From contig CM059977.1 of NCBI GenBank assembly GCA_030490835.1, forward strand, positions 8,770,765 to 8,834,764: 64,000 nucleotides of DNA, read 5' to 3'. The position numbers and the translations under genes are program-made. The DNA is from Annona cherimola (taxonomy: Eukaryota > Streptophyta > Magnoliopsida > Magnoliales > Annonaceae). Under the pieces are notes generated by a model. That model was not told where the DNA came from. It did not search any database and saw nothing but the letters and a program-made list of their open reading frames with translations. Below, one piece after another: positions 43,509 to 54,959 of the stretch (positions are counted from its first letter, which is position 1; each line of letters begins with the position of its first letter).

Positions 43509-46324
43509 GGCAGAATAGTGATCAGGTGACTAGAAAATGTTCTGGTGTGAGTTGTGTGTGCTGTGAGAAGAGGAGTGAGGTGGGAAGCGAGTAGTGAGGT
43601 GTGTTTGAGAGTGGAGAGAGAAAAGTGACTTGTGAATGGAATGCGTACGCGTGAGGGTAAAAGGCAAGCCTGGAAACATGTGGGACCTCAGGACATGGAC
43701 TAGTCACCAGAAATTAACTGGGAATTAATCGGAATAGGATGGCAGCAACATCAAGCCAACCAGCAGCGCAGGAGCATGGCCGTATGATAGCTACTGAAGG
43801 GAGGAATTTTTATTTATTTATTTATTTTTTATTGTTCCAATTGAAATCCTTACCTGCAATGTTACACATGTTTTCCATCTTATATTGCATAAAGCCATAA
43901 AACTACGAAACTTTATAATTTTTTAATATCAATTTACATTAGTAGAGAAGAGACCATCTCATATCGCATATCAAGCAACGGAATTTATTTATTTATTTAT
44001 TTTGTATCAACTTGTGTAAGTAAAAAGGAGATCAAAGGTCCAAAAAAAAAAAAAAAAAACGTTTCTCATAAACTCATGAAGGCTTGACGACTTGCTGACT
44101 AAAACAGGCCCTCTACCATTATCGATCCCGGATGATGTCTTGATCGGTCATTTCATAAATGCTGGTGAGCAGTCATGGAATATGGATAGGATTGTAGCAG
44201 CAGTGGGGGAGGTGGGATGACAACAAATCAACCAAGTTCCCCTATCCCAAACCGATGATGAGGACCGATTGTTCTGGCAGCATGAACCAAATGACATATA
44301 TTCTATAAAATCCGCCTACAAGCTTTTGAGCTTGGCTGTTGACAACTCGTCCAATTCGTGCATTTATAAAGCAATATGGAGGACAAAGCCACAGAGTAAA
44401 ATTACCATCTTCGGATGGAGGCTATTCAAAGATGCCTTTCTTTACTTATGAGGGGTATCGCGGTGGATCGGTGCTGCTTTTTTTGCAGAACCGAAGCAGA
44501 GGATGCAACCCACATTTTCATGGGGTGTCAGCACACCAGGGGGATATTTTTGAAAGCTGTAAGACTTACCACATTCTGGGCAACGGTACAAGATATCTTC
44601 AGAATTCTTGTTTCAAAAAACAAGCCGGAGAATCTTGCTTTCTTCATCATGTACTGCTGGCGGGTGTGGTATTTGCATAACAAGCTCAGGGAAGAGAAGA
44701 TTCAACCAGTCTTTACCAACACTATCGTTTGGTGTGAGAACTACCTCGAGCAGCACAGGACGGCAAAATTTCTTATTCGGGATGGGGTGATTGATCGGTC
44801 TTTGGTGGTTAGATGGTCCAAACCACCAATTGGGGTTTTCAAGATGAATGTAGATGCACGAAAACATAGAGATAACCACTCCTTGGGTTTTGCGGCTGTC
44901 ATTCGGGATTTCAATGAGTGTTTCATTGCAGCTAAGGGTTGGAGATGAAAAGGTACATTGGGACCTCTGATTATGGAGGTAATTGCTTTTCTTTTGGGAC
45001 TTAAATGGGCCCTTGAGATCAGGGTGAGGCAAGTACAGATTGAAACTGATTCTCTCCTTCTCTTCAATTATCTGTTGAATGACGAACATATACTATCACC
45101 TATTGGAGTTGTCACTGGGGAGATCAAATCTCTCCTATCATCTACCCATCACATTTTGGCCCATCACGTGTTAAGATAGGGAAATGTTGTTGTACATTCT
45201 CTAGCAGATTTTGTATCTATATCTTTTTTGGATAGCCAAGTTTGGTGGGATAACCCTCCCCAAGTTATTTTGAAAATAATTTGTACAGATAATTTGTTGG
45301 CAATGAATTACTCGGATCTCCTTATCCCTCTCTCCCCTCTTAGTGCAAGGGAGTTGGGATAGGGTAATTTCTTTTTTTTTTTATAAAAAAAAACCAGCAA
45401 GGAAGAAAGGGAGGGATCAGACCTCTAAAGTAAAGATTTTTTTTATTAGTATATTTACATACATCTCAATATTTCTTACAATAAAGTTTTAAGACACTTA
45501 AAGAATCTGAAGACACGCTGCTCCACCTAAAGATTGACGGGGATGAAAGCTCTCAAAAACTCCAGTTGCACCTGCTAAGAGTGAAACCATGACCTACTAC
45601 AAATCGGATAGCGCGGGGACCAAGAAGGGTCCCCGTTTACGAAACTGAAGGAAGGATTTAGATGTGTGAAAATTAGTTCGATGCCTTCCAACCTACCTTG
45701 AAGTGCAACAATGCATAAGCTACCATAGTTATGGAGTGCAATGGAAAACTGCTAGAGAGGGTTTCCTTAGCTAATAATTTCCTCAATTAATAATTATATA
45801 TTTTTTTATTTTTACTCCTACATTTTAATTATTTTTCATACTAACTATCTTTATCAAACTTATTTATTTCAACTCCACCTCCATCATTTTCTATCAATTA
45901 CATAATTTTTAAAATATTTTATTTTCTACTCCTCACCTCATCTCATAATCACATGAAAATATCAATTAACAAGCATCCTCCAAGATACCTGTCTCCACCT
46001 TGCAACAATGCTCGAGAGGGACTTCGGTTTCTGAAAACTTAATAATTTTGTTTATTTCTAAAACTCCCCTACACGATATTTAAAATATAATTTAGGCCAT
46101 TTGTACCCAAAATCAGATAAATCACATATCAGTGTAATTTTTAAATAAGTAAACATTATAAAAAGTATATATTCATCATATAATGAATGATACTCAATAT
46201 TTTAGCAATATGAAAATAATGTTTTAGACTGTCTACATAAAATACGTATCAATGACATTTCGGATTACATAAACATTATTGTATATATTTTTTGTAATCT
46301 AAAAACATACATATATAGTACCAT
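43328..46324. repeat. Tandem duplication unit A (UGT 5' end, promoter, LINE)
   Basis: This unit starts inside UGT codon about 60 and extends through the promoter to TATATAGTACCAT at 46324, where unit B starts at once. Apart from the LINE at 44095-45393 it is collinear with 46323-48073. Both carry the anchors GGAAACATGTGGGACCTCAG, GAAATTAACTGGGAATT, GGAAGAAAGGGAGGGATCAG and GATACCTGTCTCC. The DNA from 43509 to 44094 is the UGT promoter region; no TATA box is certain. Confidence 0.88.
44095..45393 (+). mobile_element. 5'-truncated L1-type LINE (RNase H end)
   Basis: It begins near TGACTAAAACAGGCCC and ends in an A-rich tail at about 45384-45393. Broken frames show the post-RT region (RLFWQHEPNDIYSIKSAY, AIWRTKPQSKITIFGWRLFK, RCCFFCRTEAEDATHIFMGC) and an RNase H domain (MNVDARKH, AAVIRDFN, IMEVIAFLLGLKWAL, VQIETDSLLLF, SLADFVS). 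Unit B of the tandem duplication reads GGCTAAACACCTGCAAGGAA with no LINE, giving the empty site. It is the same subfamily as 58401-60403. The LINE lies about 590 bases upstream of the UGT start codon. Confidence 0.82.
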
Positions 46325-48073
46325 CGAGAACGTAGGCTGTGCGGGATGGTGGGGAGCCGGTCGATGTCTCGTGGGGTGGAGAGGAGGGAGACGCAGTGGC
46401 CCATTTGAGCCAAGCACCTGGCCAGTTCCATGTAGGGGATCGTGTGCCCAAATGCCAACCATGGCCACATCACGAAATGAAGCTTTCCTTCTCCTTCGTC
46501 CATGGCAGAATAGTGATCAGATGGTTAGAAAAATGTTGTGGTGTGAGTTGTGGGTGCTGTGAGAAGAGGAGTGAGGTGGGAAGCGAGTAGTGAGGTGTGT
46601 ATGAGAGTGGAGAGAGAGAAGTGACTTGTAAATGAAATGTGTACGCGTGTGGGTAAAAGGCAAGCCTGGAAACATGTGGGACCTCAGGACATGGACTAGT
46701 CGCCAGAAATTAACTGGGAATTTTATCGGGTTAGGATGGCAGCAACATCAAGCCAACCAGCAGCACGAGCATGGCCGTACGATAGCTACTGAAGGAAGGA
46801 AATTTTTTTTTTTGTTTTTTTTTTTTCCTTTCTATTGTTCCAATTGAAATCCTTACCTACAATGTTACAAACGTTTTCCATCTTATCTTGCATAAAGCCA
46901 TGAAACCATGAAACTTTAATATCAATTTACATTAGTAGAGAAGAGGCCATCTCATATCGCATATCAAGCCACGAAATTTATTTGTTTTTTTTAATATCAA
47001 CTTATGTTAGTAAAAAGGAGATCAAAGGTCCCAAAAAAAAAAAAATTACATTTCTCATAAACTCATGAGGGCTAAACACCTGCAAGGAAGAAAGGGAGGG
47101 ATCAGACCTAGCACTAGGTCCAACTTAGCTGCCGCTTGGTTGCAACTAAAGTAAAATTTTTTTTTATTAGTATATTCACATAAATCTCAATATTTCTTAC
47201 AATAAAGTTTTGAGACACCTAAAGAATATGAAGACACACTGCTATACCTAAAGATTCACGGGGATCAAAAAGCTCCCAAAAAGTCCGGTTGCACCTACTA
47301 AGAGTGAAACCATGACCTGTTACAAATGAGATAGCGCATGGACCAATAGGGATCCCGTTGGCAGAACTGAAGGAAGGATTTAGATGTGGAAAAATTAGTT
47401 GGATGCCTTCCAGCCTACCATGAAGTGTGCAGCAATGCATGCACTACCATAGTTATGGGTTGCAATGGAAAACTGTTGGGGAAGGTTTCCTTAGCTAATA
47501 ACTTCCTCAATTGATAATTATACTTTTTTATTTTTACTCCTGTATTCTAATCATTTTTCATACTAATCATCTTCCTTAAACTTATTTATTTTAACTCCAC
47601 CTTTATCATTTCCTATCATTGGCATAATCTTCAATGGCATAATCTTCAAAATATTATATTTTTTATTCATTGCCTTATCCTTGCCTTATCCCGTAATCAT
47701 ATGAAAATATCCATTAACAAGCATCCTCCGAGATACCTGTCTCCTCCATACAACAATGCTCAAGAGGGACTTCGGTTTCCGAAAACTTAATAATTTTGTT
47801 TATTTCTAAAACTCTCCTACACGTTATTAAAAATATAATTTAGGCCATTTGTAGCAAAAATCAGATAAATCACATATCAGTGTAATTTTTAAATAAGTAA
47901 ACATTATAAAAAGTATATATTCATCATATAATGAATGATACTCAATATTTTAGCAATATGAAAATAATTTTTTAAACTGATCTATATAAAATACATATCA
48001 ATGACATTTCAGATTACATAAACACTATTGTATATATTTTTTGTAATCTAAAAACATACATATATAGTACCAT
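46323..48073. repeat. Tandem duplication unit B
   Basis: It begins at ATCGAGAACG, equivalent to 43328 in the UGT, and ends at TATATAGTACCAT (48073), equivalent to 46324. The junction shares only AT between the two parental sequences, which suggests end joining with minimal homology. Divergence from unit A is modest, with small indels. Confidence 0.88.
46325..46503 (-). pseudogene. Truncated UGT91-like copy (first 60 codons)
   Basis: It reads MDEGEGKLHFVMWPWLAFGH, then MELARCLAQMGHCVSLLSTP and SLRSR, then runs into unrelated bases and stops at 46276. It was created by the tandem duplication. It keeps the promoter-side DNA and the catalytic-His segment but lacks everything after residue 60, so it cannot be an enzyme. 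Differences from the parent include Ile10Phe, Met21Thr and Arg37Cys. Confidence 0.88.
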
Positions 48074-49794
48074 TGTTGCATTTCTATTGCAGTTTTTTAA
48101 TTAATACCATTCGATTTTTATGATTTCACTATGGATAGTCAAAATTGTATTTTAAATCATATACGTGGTGGGATTTTCAAAATATAATAAAAATATTAAA
48201 TTTCTAGCTGTTCACAGTGGCAGCTGTGATAGCAAATTAAATGTACGGATGAACGGCTATTTTATTTTTATTTTGTTTATTTTTTCAGTCATCAATATAT
48301 AAGTCCTATTTTTATGTTTTCTATATTATTTTTAATTTTTAATATAGTTTCTTATTTTTCAATAGTAATTCCGGACTGGCCTTAAGCTTGCATCAGACGT
48401 ATATTTACCCATCTAAATCTAATTATGATCACTTTAGAATCAACATTCATTCAAGTTTGAAATTTGTCATGAATATATATTAAAATTAAGGTATATTAAG
48501 GTTGACCAAGTTTGTTTTTATTTAACAGATACATAAATAGACAATTGCTGTCATTAGCAAGACAAGAAGAAGAAAAAAAGACCACAGTAGCCGTTGAAAG
48601 CATTTCTGCTTCAAATAAATGTCAAATATTTGGTTTGGCCTCCAAAAGTAATTTGACTCGTTATTTTTAACATATCATATTTAGTTAAAATTTAAAGTAA
48701 GGTTTAAATTAAATTATCATAATTGAATTATTTGCAAATAATAATAAATTTTTTACAAAATATATTATATTGTTATGAAAAAATTCCATGACGTTTGCGA
48801 ATTATCAAAATTTGAATTGCTTATCATATATATTGTAATTAACTTGTGTAATTGCGAATTAATTCCGGTGTTGTGGACTGGATATATTTGTCAAGATCAA
48901 TCATTCCATAAATTATCAAAGATTACAAAACATGCCTCGTTTAATTACTCACGGATCTCTTAGAGAGCGATAGCTAGGAATATTGAAAAATTGGAGAGAT
49001 TTATTTCAAATTCATCCCATTGCATGGTGGAAGGAATTTTTTATAAAATTGATAATCTAAATATATTTAACATATTTATTAAGTTTTATCTTTTTCAAAA
49101 TTTGTAGATATATTTTTATTCTTCAAAAATAAAGTTGTTATAGTCATTTTTAAATAACTAACACGACCCTATTTTTCAAAAATCACTGGATTAAAAATAC
49201 TTAGATTAACGGTTTTATAAAAAAATTAAAAAATGAATTTTTACACCCAGGTATACCAAAGGTAAGTATACCAAGATTCATTGAATCATGTACCCCTTAA
49301 GTTATTAAAAAGTAATGATAAAAAATATATATACTAAGTTCCCAACATAATTTTTGTTCTTATTGTCATGAAATTACCACCAAACTAAACTCATTTTTCC
49401 TAAAAGTAAAATAAAAAAGTCTAATATTATATTATATAATTAGACTTAAGGAGGGATAATTCTTATATATAGGGGTATAAAATAAACGATAACAATTCTA
49501 TGAAACCTCTTTTCAATATAACTCATTTAATCTTGAATACTTTGATAGTTGATGTAAAATTTATATGTATTATATTGAGCGTCATTTATAGTATCTTAGA
49601 AACTCATTCACTTGTATAATATCATTGTGCATGGGCTTTATTTACAAATAATGTTAAATACAATAAATGAATTAAATTTTTTATTAAGCATCAAAAACTT
49701 AAATTTTAAAGGGAGTATATGGAAACACTTCTATGTAAGTGGGCCTGTAATAAATAAAATATATATGAGAGAATGAGACTAAATTTTATATAGG
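48074..49794. other. AT-rich intergenic DNA with repeat remnants
   Basis: It contains arm 2 of the inverted segmental repeat (48210-48780, partner 36310-37190) and a family B hairpin remnant at about 49026-49250 (TTTTTTATAAAATTGATAAT to ATTAACGGTTTTATAAAAA). A 62-codon frame at 48775-48963 has no known motif. No gene. Confidence 0.5.
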
Positions 49795-50045
49795 GTATAC
49801 TTGGAAAATGATAAATGAAAAATTTTTGAATTAAAAGAAAATAATCTAATATGATAAGGGTAATAATGATAAGTAAATAGAATAAAATTAAAATAGATAT
49901 ATTAATTGTATAGATAATTATGTATAAATGATTGAAAGGTATATTAGTTATATAAGAATATATGGAAATGATTAAAAAAAAGATATTTGTGGAGAGTGAA
50001 AAGTTTTAAATTGAAAATTTATTGTGTTAAACAAATATGCCCATA
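49795..50045 (-). mobile_element. Tourist-like MITE (family A)
   Basis: Starts GGGTATACTTGGAAAATGAT and ends TTAAACAAATATGCCC. It lies 28 bases left of the LTR retrotransposon. Confidence 0.6.
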
Positions 50046-50072
50046 GAGTATAAAATAAATATAATATATATG

Positions 50073-51266
50073 TGTTGACACCCCACCGTTGGGCCCAAAT
50101 ATGGATAAATTGAAATGGATTACAAGTCCAAGCAAATTCAAGACACAAAAGGAAGTTCAAGCCAGCTAAGCGGGCCATTCCGCACTCAACCCACAGGAGC
50201 GAAGCTCCACCGAGCCTCGAAGAAGGCTTTTCAACAACAAGACCAGGCCCACAAAAGAGCGAAGCTCCTACAGGCCACCTCAACTGGCTCCACAATGCAG
50301 CCCAAGCCTCAGAAGCAGGCTTTCCTACAATTCTGGGCCCCTACAACGGCCCACCCCAAAGCAAACGGGCTTAGCCAAGCTCAAGTCCACCAAACTCAAG
50401 CATATGGACCAAGCCCAAACCTTCAAATGGCTCAAGGCCCACGATCTCAAACCAAACTCAAGCATATGGACCAAGTCCAAAGCCTTCAAGTGGCCCAAGG
50501 CCCATGGTCTCAACCCAAACTCAAGTAGATGGACCAAGTCCAACTCTTCAAGAAGCCCAAGCCCATGGACCAAGTCCATGACCCCAAGTGGCCCAAAAGC
50601 CCACTCCTATATCTATAAAAGGAGGAGCACCCCTCCTCATTTGAGACTTGAAGAGAGGCATCCCAAAGGGGAGGACGGGAGTCTGCAGCAACGCCCCGGC
50701 GTCCCGGCTTTTCACGCTCTCCAAGCCACGCTCTCTCTTCCACGCCCCCTTTCCATCTCTCCCATTCTCTCAAATCTTTCATTTTACCCCCTTTCACGCC
50801 GTGTAAACCGCCTCGGGTTGGCAGATTTCTCCATATTTGCTTCAATCCGTAGGCCGGAACCCGATCTCTGTATTATTAGTGCCTTATTTCTTTAAACAGG
50901 GTCTGATCTCCCTTTAAAGATCAGTGGCGACTCCATTTTTCTTTATTTTTATGTGTGCGTGTTTGAGTTAACGCCCCGGCAAGGTGGGTGCACGCGGGTC
51001 CACGGATCCCAGCATAATACGCTGCCGTTATGCTGCCGGATTTGTGACTTGACCCGTGTACGGAAAGCCCCGTCTTAGCCATTATGCTGCCGAAATCACG
51101 AGAAAATACCCACACGCCAACTTTCCTAAAAGATATGAAGCCCAATGCGTTTTACCCCATGTGAATGCAGGAAATCTAAGCCCACGTTGCTTTTCAACAC
51201 GATCCACATTTTCAAGGCCTGGGAAACCATTCCGAGCCCACCGTAGCGCTCACGGCGGGTGCTACA
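50073..51266 (+). repeat. 5' long terminal repeat
   Basis: 1194 bp, TG...CA ends. I counted about seven substitutions and one 1-base indel against the 3' LTR, so identity is about 99.3%. The U3 part contains direct subrepeats (AACTCAAG.A.ATGGACCAAG at about 50393, 50454 and 50517). Confidence 0.93.
50614..50620 (+). promoter_or_regulatory. TATA box of the 5' LTR
   Basis: TATAAAA in the context ATCTATAAAAGGAGGAGC, followed by a CTCCTCATTTGAGACTTG start-like region. The 3' LTR has the same motif at 55501-55507. Confidence 0.7.
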
Positions 51267-51269
51267 GCT

Positions 51270-51287
51270 TGGCGACTCCGCTGGGGA
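51270..51287 (+). other. Primer binding site
   Basis: TGGCGACTCCGCTGGGGA lies three bases after the LTR end. This form of primer site is reported in Tat/Ogre-type Ty3 elements, where it is attributed to tRNA-Arg; the tRNA match is from memory. Confidence 0.6.
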
Positions 51288-51629
51288 CAGCGTTGCAGGT
51301 CTACATCGGCGCAAGGGGGTCAGAAACTGGAAGATCGGAGCTTCTTCCTCGCTGAACAGCGAGTTCTGGGCGGTTTCCCGTCATCCGGCAGCGAGTTTAT
51401 GAAGTTTCTGCCCAAATCGTGCAGAAACCTAAATAGTTTTTAGGTCTAGAGGCGTCCAGCTCAAAAAACGGACAGAACTCGTGAAGACTTGCTGGATACC
51501 GCCTTGTGACTGTCAAGGCACCTAATACGAGCCAAAAGGAACAACTTCCAGCAAGAATGAAGCTAATTAATGTTAAATCCGGCGTAAAAATCACTTCTTT
51601 TTCATAACCTGAGTGTTTTCTGGTCACAC

Positions 51630-51840
51630 TTCCAGAAACGCTTCAAGCGAACTGGTCTTCCTTCCAGAGACTCTTCAAGCGAACTGGTCATTCTTCCAGA
51701 CACTCTTCAAGCGAACTGGTCATTCTTCCAGACACGCTTCAAGAGAACTGGTCCTTCTCCAGACACGCTTCAAGAGAACTGGTCCTTCTCCAGACACGCT
51801 TTAAGCGAACTGGTCACTTTTCCAGAGACGCCTCAGGCAA
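51630..51840 (+). repeat. About seven tandem copies of a 30-35 bp unit
   Basis: The unit reads approximately TTCCAGACACGCTTCAAG followed by CGAACTGGTC and recurs from about 51630 to 51830 with small changes. It lies in the untranslated leader of the retrotransposon. Confidence 0.8.
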
Positions 51841-52029
51841 ACCCAAATCTGTGGACCTCGAACATTCTCACACGTGGAACTTAAAACAAATAAAATCTCA
51901 AAAAATACAAAAGGACCCGAACTTGCAAGTATCCATCTAAAGGTTGGCTTTTTTTAGTATCTGTTTACAAGTGCTAACCCATTTTCATTGATTGCTCAGG
52001 TTCTTCACCATATCTCGAAGGCAAAGCAA

Positions 52030-52300
52030 GTTAATCACTGATGTGACATAAAGCTTACATGCCTAGAGTCAACTGTATGCTAACAAGACAATTGACATGA
52101 CATAAAGGCGCTGAAATGACCATTGATGTGACATAAAACTTACGTGCCTAGAAGTTAACGGTTGACCCAAGACCATTGATGTGACATAAAGCTTACATGT
52201 CTAGAAGTCAACTGTAGGCTGACAAGACAATCGAGATGACATAAAGGCACTGACAAGACCAATATGGAAAAGGCACAGACATGGCATAAAGGTACAGCAA
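52030..52300 (+). repeat. Second leader repeat array
   Basis: GATGTGACATAAAGCTTACA with GCCTAGA..TCAACTGTA and GACATAAAGGC.CTGA phrases recurs three to four times. Non-coding. Confidence 0.65.
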
Positions 52301-52440
52301 CGTCCAGAGGCATCACGGCGACGCGGCAGTAAGCTAGCAATGGCTTTTCAAGTTCGAAGATGATTAATCAACCTTTCTACCCTTGGTTCTGAAACCGGGG
52401 GGCATCATATCATGTTTCCATAATTTTACTTTGACTTCCT

Positions 52441-52592
52441 ACTAAAAAAAAAAGTTAAAAAAAAAGAGCAAAAAAAGAGTTAAAAAAAAAGAGAGCAACA
52501 AAAAAAGAGTTAAAAAAAAAAGAGAGCAAAAAAAAAAGAGAGCAAAAAAAAAAAAAAGTTAAGAGAAAAAGAAAAAAAAAAAGAGTAAAGAA
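52441..52592 (+). repeat. A-rich low-complexity tract
   Basis: Imperfect AAAAAAGAG and AAAAAAGTT repeats between the repeat arrays and gag. A second A/GA-rich tract lies at 54820-54882, after gag. Confidence 0.85.
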
Positions 52593-52640
52593 ATTATATA
52601 TCTTAAAGTTCTAGTTGCCTTTAAGCTGAAGATCGCATAC

Positions 52641-54728
52641 ATGGAGCCGACAAATCATCTTTCAAAGGAAAATACTGCATTCCCATTTGAAAAATGTGAT
52701 CGGATGATGCAACGAATGCAACGGATGGAGGACATGCTCTACAAAATAATAGAGCAACGTCAATCAATGGCAAAACAACAACATCAAGCGTCATCCTCTT
52801 CATCACAACATCAACAAACAACGAGTTCGAGCTCACAATCCGTTCCAGCTCAAAGATCACGCGGCCTAGCAAATGTGCAAGGCCAAATAGAAGAGGTCAA
52901 GATACAGTTTCAAAGCCAACTCCAAGAGTTACAAAGAAAAATTGACCGACAGCAAGAGGAGGACTTTCATTTGGTAAAAATTGAAGACTTATGCCCATTT
53001 CCAAATACACAACTACCTGAAAATTTCAAAATGCCAACCCTCCCTACCTATGAAGGAAACTCATGCCCACATGCCCATATCAAGGCCTTTTGCAGTATTT
53101 TATACCCTTTGGTAAAAAAGGAGGAAATTTTGGTCATGCTATTCTAACATAGCCTGAGAGGAGACGCCCTTGAATGGTATACGTCGCTCGACTGCAAGCA
53201 AATCAAAACATGGGAGCATCTATCTCTCACTTTCATGGATCGATTTTCCTACATGCTAAACACGGCTCCCAAAAGGGCCGATCTCGAAGCACTCAAGCAA
53301 GAAGAGGATGAAACGTTCTCAGAGTACGTGGCTAGATGGCGTGCCTTGGCGGTGAAGATGAAAAGCCCGTTGCCGTTGGATGAGCAAATCTCCATCATCA
53401 TCAACTCAACACACCCGAGCATCTCGGGCTACCTCATCTCTCACCCATATGTCAACTTCACTCAACTCCTCCAAGCCGGGGACCAAGTGGAGGCGGGAAT
53501 CAGACATGACACCATCTCCCCATGGCCACAGCAAGAAAATGCAATTCTTCTTGAACAAGCAAGCCCGACATCTCATATAGCGGACATTGGCATGAAAGTC
53601 AATTTTGTGAAGGGTAACGCCAAAACCTTCGACCCTTCTATTTTCATAACAAAAGCCCGACCCCATAACGCTCCTATCATTTTACAAGGCCGAAATGCCA
53701 ACTCCGTTGTCCTTCAAAAAAGATGTGTTGAGCCCGTCATTTTAGTGGGAAAATCCGTCATGCCTATGCAAGAGAATCCTATGTTGCACAAACCTCCTAT
53801 TGTCCAAAGAACATCCTCAAATACTTTTTCTACAAATCCGGAAGCTCATCCCAAGATAGCAAGCCAACCTACTTTGCCTCACTTCTCCCCAGAAAATATC
53901 TTCATCCCAGTTAGCCAACCAACATGCCCGCAGTCTAGAAATGCAGAAGAGAACCCCAAAGCTCCTTACACCTCTACTCCTAGCATTCCTCTAAAGCAGT
54001 CATTGCCATCATTTTCTACACAATCATGCCCGACCACAAAAGGTGAAATATTAATCTTATCAATAAAGCAGACAAGCACCTCAAAAGAGGAAACACTAGC
54101 CAAGGAGCACAAATCTCAAGAAATTCCTGCACAAGAAAAGCCAAATGGGAAAGACCATCTACAAGTCACAAATGAAGTTATCCCTCACACAGACAATCAA
54201 GCAGAGGCGTCTAAACAGCCTCAACAAACCGTCATCAACACAGGCAATGTCGACGAAGTCGAACAGCCAACAAGGTTAGCCCCGAAAGCCGCAGAATGCG
54301 CAGGGCACACAACCATCATCTATCAACCCACCGTCACAAATACATCTCCGTCAACACAACCACAAGGGATATTTCAAAATGGCTACCAGATAGTCTTTCC
54401 ATCAAGCTTGGCAGGAAAAATGCCAACAACCGGTGAAGACAATATTTCACAAGGGGCAAAAAGCGCACAAAAAATAAAAGACTGGGGGCATGTCAGAGAA
54501 GTATGGGGGCAACTTACCAAAGCCGCATGCCAGAGAAGCATTAAGTTCAAGATACAAAGAAAAAATTACAAACGAAGGCTGAAGAGGAAAAGGTGGAGAA
54601 AAATGCATCTACATCATCCCGAAGCATGGGGGCATGTGGTTCTAAAGAAAAATGACACAAATTACTTTTATATCATGTTCCATCCTACAACAAACAAAGT
54701 TTGGGACCCGGGAGGCAAAGCTACATGA
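52641..54728 (+). pseudogene. Retrotransposon gag with in-frame stop
   Basis: One frame runs from ATG at 52641 (MEPTNHLSKEN) to TGA at 54728, 695 codons, interrupted only by TAA at 53145-53147. The N-terminal part has a coiled-coil-like Gln/Ser-rich region (QRMQRMEDMLYKIIEQRQ). The capsid-like Retrotrans_gag segment spans the stop: MPTLPTYEGNSCPHAHIKAF, then LRGDALEWYTSL, TFMDRFSY, EDETFSEYVARWRALAVKM and NFTQLLQAGDQVEAGIR. The C-terminal half is Pro/Thr/Ser-rich and lacks a CCHC zinc knuckle and protease. The stop truncates the product to 168 residues unless read through. Confidence 0.85.
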
Positions 54729-54959
54729 GGAAATTGTTCCACAGCGCCGCTCGCAAGGCAAACTTCTAGACAATAGCAGGAAAAAACAACTTGAGTTTGC
54801 AGAAATTGCGAAGTGACCCAAAAAAAAAACAAAAAAAAAAACAAAAAAAAAGAAAAAGAGAGAGAGAGAGAGAAAAAAAGAGTGTTCAGGTCAATGCCAA
54901 AAGGGGTGTCAAGTACTTTGTCATTCACCGTCAAGACGGCTCTGGCAAAGGGGGGCAGC

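Noticed and set aside
48210..48780. Possible new gene suggested by conservation with 36310-37190
   Set aside because: The similarity is non-coding: frames are short and disrupted in both arms.
50404..50895. 163-codon frame present in both LTRs (also 55291-55782)
   Set aside because: It duplicates only because LTRs are duplicated; the KPNSSIWTKSKAFKWPKAHG-like repeats are the U3 subrepeats, and the TATA box lies inside it.
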